A DNA stretch of 64,000 nt from UBA5018 sp947463165 (GTDB taxonomy: Bacteria > Cyanobacteriota > Cyanobacteriia > PCC-6307 > Cyanobiaceae). Under the pieces are notes generated by a model. That model was not told where the DNA came from and searched no databases. It worked only from the letters and a program-made list of their open reading frames with translations. The position numbers were made by a program, and so were the translations under genes. The stretch lies in NCBI GenBank assembly GCA_943371245.1, contig CALRTY020000012.1:22987-86986 (forward strand), read 5' to 3'. Of this stretch, positions 50,491-58,812 are shown one piece after another; the first letter of the stretch is position 1, and every line of letters begins with the position of its first letter.

Positions 50491-51414
50491 CTATTTCCCT
50501 GCGATCGCCAGCTCGGGATGGGCGGCTGCCCAGGCGGCCCGTTGGGGTTCCGCCAGCAACGGGAAGCCCAGGGCTTGCCGTTCCGCCAGCCAGGCCTCGG
50601 CCACCTGCCGGGCCAGGGCCCGGATGCGGCCGATGCTGGCGGTGCGCTCGGTCACCGAAATCACCCCCCGGGCCTCCAGCAGGTTGAAGGTGTGGCTGCA
50701 CTTGAGCACGTAATCGAGGGCCGGCGCCGGCAGGCGGCGGGCCACCAGATCGGTGGCTTCCGCCTCATAGATAGCGAACAGCTGGTGCAGGCGTTCTGGA
50801 TTGCTGGCCTCGAAGTTGTAGGTGCACTGGCCCTTCTCGAAGGGCAGCCAGATATCGCCATAGGTGCGATTGCCATCCCAGGCCAGATCCCAGATGCTCT
50901 CCACGTCTTGGAGGTACATGGCCAGCCGCTCCAGGCCATAGGTGATCTCGATCGAAACCGGCCGGCAATCGAGGCCGCCGCACTGCTGGAAATAGGTGAA
51001 CTGGGTCACCTCCATGCCATCGAGCCACACCTCCCAACCCACCCCCCAGGCGCCGAGGGTTGGGGATTCCCAGTTGTCCTCCACGAAGCGGATGTCGTGG
51101 TCGGCGGCCCGGATGCCGAGGGCCGCCAGCGAAGCCAGGTAGGTCTCCTGGATGGCATCGGGGGAGGGCTTGATCAGCACCTGATATTGAAAATAGTGCT
51201 GGGCTCGGTTGGGGTTGTCGCCGTAGCGGCCATCGGTGGGCCGCCGGCAGGGCTCCGGGTAGGCCACCGCCCATGGCTCCGGACCGATGGCCCGCAGCAC
51301 CGTGTGGGGGCTCATCGTGCCGGCCCCCTTCTCGGTGTCGTAGGGCTGCAGGATCAGACAGCCCCGCTCAGCCCAGAAACGGTTCAGGGTCTGGATGATG
51401 TCCTGGAAGTGCAT
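50491..51414 (-). CDS. glyQ: Glycyl-tRNA synthetase alpha subunit
   Basis: The class II synthetase alpha subunit carries the catalytic core. It starts FQDIIQTLNRFWAERGCLIL, with motif 2-like NPNRAQHYFQYQVLIKPSPD, QCGGLDCRPVSIEITYGLER and LKCSHTFNLLEARGVISVTE. The ATG at 51414 is the family start; the frame extends to 51462 without support. The length of 307 residues is normal. The beta subunit is not in the window, as is usual in cyanobacteria. Confidence 0.96.
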   Translation of the reverse strand: MHFQDIIQTLNRFWAERGCLILQPYDTEKGAGTMSPHTVLRAIGPEPWAVAYPEPCRRPTDGRYGDNPNRAQHYFQYQVLIKPSPDAIQETYLASLAALGIRAADHDIRFVEDNWESPTLGAWGVGWEVWLDGMEVTQFTYFQQCGGLDCRPVSIEITYGLERLAMYLQDVESIWDLAWDGNRTYGDIWLPFEKGQCTYNFEASNPERLHQLFAIYEAEATDLVARRLPAPALDYVLKCSHTFNLLEARGVISVTERTASIGRIRALARQVAEAWLAERQALGFPLLAEPQRAAWAAAHPELAIAGK

Positions 51415-51488
51415 GGAGCCTGGGCGCGTAAGCCGACCGCTGCGGCCGGTGCTGCAGGCCATTGTGGGCGGCGATGGGCTCAGGGCGC

Positions 51489-52199
51489 TCAGGCCACCAG
51501 CTGCAAGATGGCCATCTGGCCCGCCGCCAGCAGCCGGTGGCGGGCGTGGCTAAAGCCGGCGGCGGCCGCCAGCCGCTCCTGTTCAGGCCCGCTGGGGAAG
51601 CGCAACAGGCTCTGCTCCAGATAGGCGTATTGGTCGGGCAGGCCAAATAGCCGGGCGGTGGGCACCACCAGCCGGCGCAGGTATTGCCGCTGCAAAAAAG
51701 CGGTTTTACTGGCGGCAGGCGGCCGATTGAAATCGAGTACGGCGGCCCTGGCTCCGGGTCGCAACAGCCGATGCAGCTCCGCCAGGCCGGCGGCGGCATC
51801 GCTGAGGTTGCGCAGGCCGTAGGCGATCACAGCGCCATCGAAGCTGGCCTCGGCCAGGCCGGTGGCCAGAGCGTCGCCCCGCTGCCAGCCCAGGGGCAAC
51901 CAGGGCTGCCGCACCGAGCGCTGCAGGGCCAGGCGCAGGGGGGCCGCCGCCACATCCATGCCCAAAACATGGCCGCCGGGCCTCACCTTCTGGGCCAGCA
52001 GCAGGGCCAGATCGCCGGTGCCACAACAGAGATCCAACAGCTTTTGGCCGGGCTGCGGCTTCAGCCAGAGAATCGCCTCCCGCTTCCAGATGCGGTGCAA
52101 GCCCAGGCTGAGCAGGTCGTTAAGCAGGTCGTAACGGGGGGCGATGGCCTCAAACAGCTGCTGTACGGAGGCTGGATCGCCGGGCTTAGAGCTGCCCAT
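51489..52199 (-). CDS. menG: Demethylphylloquinone/ubiquinone-type methyltransferase
   Basis: It methylates demethylphylloquinone (or a quinone precursor) in phylloquinone synthesis for photosystem I. Markers are LFEAIAPRYDLLNDLLSLGL, the SAM site LLDLCCGTGDLALLLAQKV, VIAYGLRNLSDAAAGLAELH and AVLDFNRP. The start is ATG at 52199. The stop of the small membrane gene upstream lies inside this coding region (14-bp overlap), and glyQ follows on the same strand 74 bp downstream. Confidence 0.93.
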   Translation of the reverse strand: MGSSKPGDPASVQQLFEAIAPRYDLLNDLLSLGLHRIWKREAILWLKPQPGQKLLDLCCGTGDLALLLAQKVRPGGHVLGMDVAAAPLRLALQRSVRQPWLPLGWQRGDALATGLAEASFDGAVIAYGLRNLSDAAAGLAELHRLLRPGARAAVLDFNRPPAASKTAFLQRQYLRRLVVPTARLFGLPDQYAYLEQSLLRFPSGPEQERLAAAAGFSHARHRLLAAGQMAILQLVA

Positions 52200-52485
52200 C
52201 CCAGGGCAAAACAATCGAATCCAAACTGACGCCGGCGTTGGGTGGCACCAGCATCGCCCGACCGGTGAGCCGATCCGGACTGGTGAGGGTGATCACCATC
52301 ACCGTCGCCAGACCAACGGCGGCGGAACAGACCATGCAGCCCGCCAGCATCAGCGAAAATTCGCGACGATCGGTGGCGGCCTGCATCAGCTGCAGAGCCC
52401 AGGCCACGAGGGCCACTACGGCTGACACCATCGCCAGGGCGATGATCGTTGCCAGGGGAGAGGAGAGGGCGGAGAGCACAGACAC
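52186..52485 (-). CDS. Small membrane protein overlapping menG
   Basis: A 99-residue product from GTG 52485 has two to three hydrophobic segments (ATIIALAMVSAVVALVAWAL and MLAGCMVCSAAVGLATVMVI) and ends SLDSIVLPWDGQL. It overlaps the menG start by 14 bp, so the genes are probably translationally coupled. The larger open frame upstream to 53100 is antisense-like low-quality sequence and is not included. No family was recognised. Confidence 0.55.
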   Translation of the reverse strand: MSVLSALSSPLATIIALAMVSAVVALVAWALQLMQAATDRREFSLMLAGCMVCSAAVGLATVMVITLTSPDRLTGRAMLVPPNAGVSLDSIVLPWDGQL

Positions 52486-52580
52486 GGAGCGATTAAACCG
52501 TGCGGAGAGCGGAAACAAAGTGAAGAGGAGCGCCGCTACCGGCGGCCAGATCCCGTTGATGAGAACAATGTAACGGTGCT

Positions 52581-53468
52581 TTACAGAGGCTGTGATTTCT
52601 TCATGATTTCCAGGGGTCGCAGGTTTAGGCCGCGCCCCAGCAGGTCGGTTTTGATCTGCTCCACGGTCAGCACCCGGTCGTGCAGCAGGGAGGCCAGCAG
52701 GGCCGCCGAGGCGCTGCCGCCCTCGGGGCCAGGCGCCAGGGCCTCGGCGATGTGGTCGATGCAACCGGCGCCACCGGAGGCGATCACCGGCACATCCACG
52801 GCCTCGGCAACCGCCCGGGTCAGGGCCAGGTCGTAGCCCGCCTGGGTGCCATCGCCATCCATCGAGGTGAGCAGGATTTCGCCGGCGCCCAGCGCCACCA
52901 CCTGTTGGGCCCAGGCCACCGCGTCCAGGCCGGTGTTCTCGCGGCCCCCCTTCACATAGACATCCCAGCCCGCCCCCTTTGCCTCTGCCCCCTTTGGATC
53001 GAATTCTTTTGCATCTGGCACATTTGCATCTGGCCAATTTGCATCTGGCCCTTTTGCGTCGCTTATGCGGCGCCGGGCGTCGATGGCCACCACGATGCAT
53101 TGACAGCCGAAGCGCTCGGCGCCACGGCTCACCAACTGGGGATCGCGCACGGCGGCGGAGTTGAGGCTGATCTTGTCGGCGCCGGCCCGCAACAGCTCGG
53201 TGATCCCCTCCACGCTGCTGATGCCGCCGCCCACCGTGAACGGAATCGTCACCGCCTCGGCGGTGCGCCTCACCAGATCCACCAGCGTGGCGCGGCCCTG
53301 GTGGCTGGCGGCGATGTCCAGAAACACCAGCTCGTCCGCTCCGGAGGCGCTGTAGAGACAGGCCAGCTCCACCGGGTCACCGGCATCGCGCAGGCCCACG
53401 AAGTTCACCCCCTTCACCACCCGACCATCGGCCACGTCAAGGCAGGGAATGATTCGTTTGGCAACCAT
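52581..53468 (-). CDS. hisF: Imidazole glycerol phosphate synthase, cyclase subunit, with repeat insertion
   Basis: HisF forms imidazole glycerol phosphate and AICAR in histidine synthesis with HisH. The N-terminus AKRIIPCLDVADGRVVKGVN has the first catalytic aspartate, then FTVGGGISSVEGITELLRAG and IVVAIDARRR with the second aspartate. It continues WDVYVKGGRENTGLDAVAWA, ILLTSMDGDGTQAGYDLALT and IASGGAGCIDHIAEAL. Between DARRR and WDVYV there are six extra five-residue units (DAKGP, DANWP, DANVP, DAKEF, DPKGA, EAKGA) from a 15-bp array. The length of 295 is therefore longer than the usual 250-256. ATG 53468 is the family start. Confidence 0.95.
   Translation of the reverse strand: MVAKRIIPCLDVADGRVVKGVNFVGLRDAGDPVELACLYSASGADELVFLDIAASHQGRATLVDLVRRTAEAVTIPFTVGGGISSVEGITELLRAGADKISLNSAAVRDPQLVSRGAERFGCQCIVVAIDARRRISDAKGPDANWPDANVPDAKEFDPKGAEAKGAGWDVYVKGGRENTGLDAVAWAQQVVALGAGEILLTSMDGDGTQAGYDLALTRAVAEAVDVPVIASGGAGCIDHIAEALAPGPEGGSASAALLASLLHDRVLTVEQIKTDLLGRGLNLRPLEIMKKSQPL
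52971..53060. repeat. 15-bp array inside hisF
   Basis: Six units in codon register on the minus strand; a typical one is GATGCAAATTGGCCA (DANWP). They insert 30 residues in a loop directly after the second catalytic aspartate. Confidence 0.92.
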
Positions 53469-53609
53469 GGCAATCGGCTGGGGGCGAGGGGCTGTGGGGC
53501 TGAGGGTGACGGGCGCCGGCTGAGGGCTAGGGGCTGAGGGCGCCATCGCCGGGCGGCCACCAGGCTGGGCGCTGTTAGGGTTGCGCCACTTTTTCGGGTC
53601 GCGCCGACC

Positions 53610-53834
53610 ATGTCCCAGGCTGCCACTTCAGAGGCCGTTCAGATCGGTTCGAAGGTGCGGATCATTCGGGTGCGCGACCGCATTCCCGCCGAGCTCGTCG
53701 AGCTGCTCAAGGCCGATGCCTCTGGCGTGGTCAAGGGTTTTCGTACTGTTGATGGCAAGGGAATCGGTGTAGTCGTGCAGCTGAGCGGCAATCAAACCGC
53801 CTGGTTCTTCGACGACGAAATCGCCCTCGCCTGA
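53610..53834 (+). CDS. petP: Cytochrome b6f complex subunit PetP (DUF2862)
   Basis: The 74-residue SH3-like protein has VRIIRVRDRIPAELVELLKA, GVVKGFRTVDGKGIGVVVQL and NQTAWFFDDEIA, the usual PetP/DUF2862 pattern. It binds the stromal (cytoplasmic) side of cytochrome b6f. The start is ATG at 53610. It is followed by chlG 7 bp downstream, so the two photosynthesis genes probably share a transcript. Confidence 0.85.
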   Translation: MSQAATSEAVQIGSKVRIIRVRDRIPAELVELLKADASGVVKGFRTVDGKGIGVVVQLSGNQTAWFFDDEIALA

Positions 53835-53841
53835 GGCCCCC

Positions 53842-54843
53842 TTGAGCCCTAGTCCAAATCGCGAAGCCAGCTCGGGCGGAGCCGCCCGGCAGTTGCTGGG
53901 AATGAAGGGTGCCAGCGGCACCACCAACATCTGGAAGATCCGGCTGCAGCTGATGAAGCCGGTCACCTGGATCCCGCTGATCTGGGGGGTGCTCTGCGGA
54001 GCCGCCGCCTCCGGCAACTTCCACTGGCGCCCTGCCGAGGTGGGCGCCTCGATCGCCTGCATGTTGATGAGTGGCCCGCTGCTGGCCGGCTACACCCAAA
54101 CCATCAACGACTACTACGACCGCGACATCGACGCGATCAACGAGCCCTATCGGCCGATTCCCTCCGGTGCCATTCCCCTCTGGCAGGTGAAGCTGCAGGT
54201 GTGGGTGCTGCTGCTGGCGGGTCTGGGAGTGTCCTATGGCCTCGACCTCTGGGCCGGCCACGCCACGCCGGTGCTGTTGTTGCTGGCCTTAGGGGGCTCG
54301 TTTGTGAGCTTCATCTATTCGGCGCCGCCGCTCAAGCTCAAGCAAAACGGCTGGCTGGGCAACTACGCCCTCGGCGCCAGCTATATCGCCCTGCCCTGGT
54401 GGGCTGGCCAGGCTTTGTTTGGACAACTCACCTGGACCACTGCCCTGCTGACCCTTGCCTATTCCCTGGCGGGCCTTGGTATCGCCGTGGTTAACGATTT
54501 CAAGAGTGTGGAGGGGGATCGAGCCCTGGGGCTGCAATCGCTGCCGGTGGTGTTCGGCATCACCCGGGCCAGCTGGATCAGTGCGGCGATGATCGATTTA
54601 TTCCAGCTGGCCATGGTGGCCGTACTGATCGCCATCGGCCAAAATTTTGCGGCGGTGTTGTTGGTGTTGTTGATCGTGCCCCAGATCACCTTCCAGGACA
54701 TCTGGTTACTGCGCGATCCGGTGGCCTTTGATGTGAAGTACCAGGCCAGTGCCCAGCCCTTTTTGGTGCTGGGGATGTTGGTGACTGCCCTGGCCATAGG
54801 CCATAGCGGACTAGCCATGGGCCATAGCGGGCTGGTGGCGTGA
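53842..54843 (+). CDS. chlG: Chlorophyll synthase
   Basis: ChlG esterifies chlorophyllide with geranylgeranyl or phytyl diphosphate at the thylakoid. The UbiA-family markers are NDYYDRDIDAINEPYRPIPS and NDFKSVEGDRALGLQSLP, the aspartate-rich motifs, with about eight membrane helices. TTG 53842 is taken as start because the conserved ARQLLGMKG follows it and no ATG is nearer. The last 14 residues are a doubled seven-residue unit (AIGHSGL, AMGHSGL) from a 21-bp repeat. The PBP gene follows one base after the stop. Confidence 0.94.
   Translation: MSPSPNREASSGGAARQLLGMKGASGTTNIWKIRLQLMKPVTWIPLIWGVLCGAAASGNFHWRPAEVGASIACMLMSGPLLAGYTQTINDYYDRDIDAINEPYRPIPSGAIPLWQVKLQVWVLLLAGLGVSYGLDLWAGHATPVLLLLALGGSFVSFIYSAPPLKLKQNGWLGNYALGASYIALPWWAGQALFGQLTWTTALLTLAYSLAGLGIAVVNDFKSVEGDRALGLQSLPVVFGITRASWISAAMIDLFQLAMVAVLIAIGQNFAAVLLVLLIVPQITFQDIWLLRDPVAFDVKYQASAQPFLVLGMLVTALAIGHSGLAMGHSGLVA
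54793..54834 (+). repeat. 21-bp tandem duplication at the end of chlG
   Basis: Two 21-bp units (GCCATAGGCCATAGC then GGACTA/GGGCTG endings) in frame, encoding seven residues each, immediately before the chlG stop. Confidence 0.85.
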
Positions 54844-54844
54844 T

Positions 54845-56962
54845 GTGAGCCGAAGGGGTAGTCGCCACCTGCTGCGCAGCGGCCTGCTCGCCCTTGCCAT
54901 TGGCAGCGGTGTGGCCTTCGCCCAGGCTGGCCTGGTGGCGTCTATCGACAGCCTGTTACCAGACTCCCGCCGGATCAGCAGCTTCAACCGGCCTGGCACC
55001 CTGACGATCCTCTCGGCCGATGGCCAGGTGGTGCAGACGATTGGTCCGGCCAGCCGCGACAAGTTGAGCGGCGGCCGGCTGCCGGAGCTGGTGGCCAAGG
55101 CCTTTATAGCCGCGGAAGATCGCCGTTTTTACCAACACGACGGCATCGATGTAACTGGCATTTTGAGAGCCCTGCTGAGCAATCTCCGCCAGGGCTCGGT
55201 TGAGGAAGGCGCCAGCACGATCACCCAACAGCTGGCTCGCACCGTATTCCTAAGCCAGGACCGCACCATCCTGCGCAAACTCAAAGAAGCCGCCTTGGCG
55301 GGCAAGTTGGAGCGCCAGCTCAGCAAGCGGCAGATCCTCACTGAGTACCTCAATGTTGTGTATCTCGGTTCGGGTGCCTATGGCGTATCCGATGCCGCCT
55401 GGATTTACTTCTCGAAAACCCCCGATCAACTAAATCTAGCGGAGACGGCCCTGATCGCCGGCCTGCCGCCGGCTCCATCGGTGTATTCGCCCCTGGTGAA
55501 TCCAGATCTGGCTCAGCAACGAAGGGCCATCGTCTTGCGCCGCATGGAGGAGGCCGGCTTCATCTCCCCAGCCGAAAAAGAACAGGCTGACGCAACGCCC
55601 CTAGCCCTTAAACCGGCTGAACCGAAGTACTGGGAAAGTCGCGCTCCCTACTTCAGCAGTTGGGTGCAACAGGAACTGCCGAAACTGCTCACCCCAGAGC
55701 AATTGGAAGTGGGCGGCATTACTGTGCGCAGCAGCGTTAATCTGGCCTGGCAGGAGCAGGCTCAAACAGCAATAAAAACCTATGCCACCGGCCAGATGGA
55801 AGGGGCTCTGGTGGCGATGGAGCCGGGCACTGGCCTGGTAAGGGTGATGGTGGGAGGCAAGGATTTTCAGACCAGTCAATTCAATAGGGCTGCCCAAGCC
55901 CTGCGCTCTCCTGGCTCTACATTCAAATTATTCGTATATCTAACCGCCCTGCAGGAGGGCATGCGACCTGAGCGCATCATCGTGGATTCTGCCCGTTGCT
56001 TTGGGGGCTACTGCCCGCGCAATTTTGGCAATCGCTACTTCGGTGCGGTTACAATGGTGAGGGCGCTGCAAAACTCGCTTAACACCGTGGCGGTGCAGTT
56101 GCTGCAGCAGCTGGGTTTCGACAAGGTGATCGCCACCGCTAAAAGCCTGGGCATCACCCGCCCCATGGGCCGCTTCTATCCCCTGGCCCTGGGGGCCTAT
56201 GAGCAGACTGTGCTCGATATGACCGCCGCCTATGCGGCGATCAATAACCGCGGTATTTACATAAAACCCACCCCTTTTGAAGAAATCCTCGGCCCGGAAG
56301 GTCAGCTGCTCTGGAGCCGGCGTTTGAATGGCGATCGCGGCCACCCCGCCGTAGCCAGCGATATTGCCGACGCCATGCTCTGGATGCTGCGGCAGGCGGT
56401 GGCGGCGGGAACTGGAGCCGGCGCCAGCCTCGACGATCGGCCGGTGGCCGGAAAGACCGGCACCTCCGAGGGGGGCCGCGACCTGTGGTTCATCGGTTCG
56501 ATTCCCCAGCTCACCGCCGGTGTGTGGCTGGGCTACGACAACAGCCGTGAAACCGGCACCACCAGCGTGCTGGCCACCTATGCCTGGCGGGCGTTCATGG
56601 CGCCAATTGTGAAGGGCATGCCGGTGCGGCAATTCCCGCCCAAGCCAGAGCTCACCGGCAGCTTCCAGCGCGATGCCAAGCCGGCGGCCGGCCGCGGCGC
56701 CAACGATGCCGGGCCCCGCTGGTGGCCCTCGCCCGAGGCCAGCCCAGAGCCAGCTGCTGGCCCAAGTTCAGACAATCAGCCCTCCAGCCGCGGCAACGGC
56801 CCAGCCGAGCAGGCCCCAGCGGCCAATACCAATGCCAATCCCAATGCCAGCCCCGGCCCCAGCGCCAACCCCGCGCCAGCTTTGCCCCCCAGCCCGCCCG
56901 CGGCTCCAGCTCCGCCAACGGCACCGCCGCCGATGCCGCTGGCTGCCCCCAGCCCCCCCTGA
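54845..56962 (+). CDS. Class A penicillin-binding protein (transglycosylase/transpeptidase)
   Basis: The 705-residue protein has an N-terminal membrane anchor, a glycosyltransferase domain with EDRRFYQHDGIDVTGILRAL, EGASTITQQLARTVFL and YLNVVYLGSGAYG, and a transpeptidase domain with SPGSTFKLF (active serine), SLNTVAVQ and KTGTSEGGRD. It makes and cross-links peptidoglycan. The last 60 residues are a Pro/Ala/Asn tail (NTNANPNASPGPSANP), probably disordered. GTG 54845 directly after chlG is the start. The tail suggests it is one of the cyanobacterial PBPs with long low-complexity ends. Confidence 0.93.
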   Translation: MSRRGSRHLLRSGLLALAIGSGVAFAQAGLVASIDSLLPDSRRISSFNRPGTLTILSADGQVVQTIGPASRDKLSGGRLPELVAKAFIAAEDRRFYQHDGIDVTGILRALLSNLRQGSVEEGASTITQQLARTVFLSQDRTILRKLKEAALAGKLERQLSKRQILTEYLNVVYLGSGAYGVSDAAWIYFSKTPDQLNLAETALIAGLPPAPSVYSPLVNPDLAQQRRAIVLRRMEEAGFISPAEKEQADATPLALKPAEPKYWESRAPYFSSWVQQELPKLLTPEQLEVGGITVRSSVNLAWQEQAQTAIKTYATGQMEGALVAMEPGTGLVRVMVGGKDFQTSQFNRAAQALRSPGSTFKLFVYLTALQEGMRPERIIVDSARCFGGYCPRNFGNRYFGAVTMVRALQNSLNTVAVQLLQQLGFDKVIATAKSLGITRPMGRFYPLALGAYEQTVLDMTAAYAAINNRGIYIKPTPFEEILGPEGQLLWSRRLNGDRGHPAVASDIADAMLWMLRQAVAAGTGAGASLDDRPVAGKTGTSEGGRDLWFIGSIPQLTAGVWLGYDNSRETGTTSVLATYAWRAFMAPIVKGMPVRQFPPKPELTGSFQRDAKPAAGRGANDAGPRWWPSPEASPEPAAGPSSDNQPSSRGNGPAEQAPAANTNANPNASPGPSANPAPALPPSPPAAPAPPTAPPPMPLAAPSPP

Positions 56963-57040
56963 GCGGGCTGCGGCGGCTTCAGCGGGCCGATTGGACAAAC
57001 CACCAGCCGGTCAAATAGCGCCCCCCTGCAGCTGATTTGA

Positions 57041-58471
57041 TCAGCCCTGCAGCAGAGCTGCATAAAAGCCATCGCCGGCTTGGCCAGCCGCTCCCTCAGC
57101 ATTGGCGTCAGCCGCGCCCCCAGTCGTAGTGGCGCCCGGCCACACCTGCCAGCTTTCCAGCAGGGACAGGGCCGGATAGTCCGCCAGCAGGGCCAACACC
57201 TGATCGCAATTTTCGGCTGGATGCACGGTGCAGGTGGCATAGACCAGCCGCCCACCGGGTTTTAGCAGGGGCAGTAGTGCCTCCAACAGGCTGCGTTGCA
57301 GCTTCACCAGTGCCTCGATGGCCTCCGGATTGATTCGCCAGCGGGCGTCGGCATGGCGGGCCAGGGTGCCGAGACCGGAGCAGGGGGCATCCAGCAAAAT
57401 CCTGTCGAAATAGCCGATCCAGGCGGGCTTTTCGCTGGCCAGCACCAGGGCGTCGACCGCCAGGGTGCGGATGCAGTTCAGCCCCAGGCGTTCGGCGTTG
57501 CGCCGCAGCCGCTCCAACCTTGCCGACGAGCGATCCACCGCCCAAATCTCCCCTTGATCCCCCATCAGTTCGGCCAGGTGGGTGCTCTTGCCCCCCGGTG
57601 CGGCGCAGGCATCCAGCACCCGCTGGCCGCTCTGGGGTGCCAGCAGGCTGGCGATGCGCTGGGCGGCTCGATCCTGCACGCACCATTGACCTTCCGCAAA
57701 CCCCGGCAACAGGCGCAGATCGCCGCGGCGTCCCTGCAAACCCAGGCCCAGGGGTAGGCCCGGCAGCGGTTCCACTGTCAGGCCAGCGGCCCGCAAATCC
57801 GCCAGCAGTTGCTCGCTGGAGGCCCGCAGCGGGTTGACGCGTAAATCCACGGAATAGGGGAGGTTGCTGGCCAGGGCAAAGGCCTCGGCCGCCTCCACGG
57901 GCAGCCATTGCAACAGCAGCGCCGCCAGCCAGTCGGGCAGGGAGCGCCGCAGGGCCAGACACTGGGCGGCATCGGCCGGCAGCTCTAACCCCTGCCAGGG
58001 TTCAGTGGCTCGGCTGGCCGCAGAGCTGGCGCTGGGTTCAGGGGCCTGGCTGGTTTCGCTGCCCTGGCGCCTTCGCAGGGCCGAGCGCAGCAGGGCGTTG
58101 GCCACCGGCGCCAGGCGGGCCAGGCCACCGCTTTTTGCCAGTTCCACCGTGGTGCTCACGGCCGCCGATGCCGGCACCCGATCGCTGAACAACAGCTGAT
58201 AGAGCCCCAGGTGCAGCAACCAGCGCAGGCGGGGGGGCTGGCGCTGGGCCGGCAGTTTTCCCAGGGCATCGAGCCAGCCATCGAGCAGCCGGCGCTGGCG
58301 AATGGTGCCATAGGCCAATTCGGTGGCCAGGGCTCGATCGGCGGTGGCCAGTTGTTGGCGCTGCAGCTCCCGCTCCAGGGCGGCATCGGCGTAGGCGCCA
58401 CTGGCCACCGCCTGCAGCACCTGCCAAGCCACCTGGCGCGGTGCCAGCCCAATCGGCGCAGACTCAAGCAA
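57041..58471 (-). CDS. rsmB: 16S rRNA m5C967 methyltransferase family (RsmB/Sun)
   Basis: The protein has an NusB-like N-terminal half (RQVAWQVLQAVASGAYADAA, ALATELAYGTIRQRRLLDGW) and a SAM-dependent methyltransferase C-terminal half with DACAAPGGKSTHLAELMGD, FDRILLDAPCSGLGTLARHA (catalytic cysteine) and GGRLVYATCTVHPAENCDQV (second cysteine). TTG 58471 is preferred because family proteins begin just before the RQVAW helix; an ATG at 58522 gives 17 more residues that overlap the next gene. Start remains uncertain. It is convergent with the PBP gene. Confidence 0.9.
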   Translation of the reverse strand: MLESAPIGLAPRQVAWQVLQAVASGAYADAALERELQRQQLATADRALATELAYGTIRQRRLLDGWLDALGKLPAQRQPPRLRWLLHLGLYQLLFSDRVPASAAVSTTVELAKSGGLARLAPVANALLRSALRRRQGSETSQAPEPSASSAASRATEPWQGLELPADAAQCLALRRSLPDWLAALLLQWLPVEAAEAFALASNLPYSVDLRVNPLRASSEQLLADLRAAGLTVEPLPGLPLGLGLQGRRGDLRLLPGFAEGQWCVQDRAAQRIASLLAPQSGQRVLDACAAPGGKSTHLAELMGDQGEIWAVDRSSARLERLRRNAERLGLNCIRTLAVDALVLASEKPAWIGYFDRILLDAPCSGLGTLARHADARWRINPEAIEALVKLQRSLLEALLPLLKPGGRLVYATCTVHPAENCDQVLALLADYPALSLLESWQVWPGATTTGGAADANAEGAAGQAGDGFYAALLQG

Positions 58472-58799
58472 GGGGAAGCGGCGGCGGGCTCCACAGATAG
58501 CGCCGCAGCGGCAACTTGCCATCCCAGCTCACGGGAATGCCCTCGGCGATCAGCCGTTGCCGCTGGATCCAGTCGCTGCCCTCCCGGTTGATGCCCATGC
58601 TCACCTGGCCCTTGGCATTCACCACCCGATGCCAGGGCAGGGGGGAGGGCAGTTGCAGCCGCCTCAAAGCCCAACCCACCTGGCGCGCGCAGCCCGGGGC
58701 GCCGATCAGGGCGGCGATCTGGCCGTAGGTGGCCAGCTGGCCATGGGGAATCAGGGCCACGGCGGCATACACCCGTTGGTCGAAGCTGGATGGGGCCAT
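58464..58799 (-). CDS. Alkyltransferase-like (ATL/MGMT) DNA-binding protein
   Basis: The 111-residue protein resembles the C-terminal domain of O6-alkylguanine DNA methyltransferase: FDQRVYAAVALIPHGQLATY, QIAALIGAPGCARQVGWALR and PWHRVVNAKGQVS. Where the active enzyme has PCHR it has PWHR, so it lacks the acceptor cysteine and is an alkyltransferase-like protein that recruits nucleotide-excision repair. ATG 58799 is chosen; the longer frame to 59006 is antisense to trmH. It overlaps the rsmB start region. Confidence 0.88.
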   Translation of the reverse strand: MAPSSFDQRVYAAVALIPHGQLATYGQIAALIGAPGCARQVGWALRRLQLPSPLPWHRVVNAKGQVSMGINREGSDWIQRQRLIAEGIPVSWDGKLPLRRYLWSPPPLPLA

Positions 58800-58812
58800 T
58801 CCTGCGTTTTCG

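Noticed and set aside
52500..53100. Long minus-strand frame preceding the small membrane protein
   Set aside because: It overlaps hisF in another frame and has skewed composition; only the last 99 codons look real.
10300..56340. GCGATCGC octamers (HIP1) as regulatory sites
   Set aside because: They are a known, widely scattered cyanobacterial word and were used only as taxonomic support.
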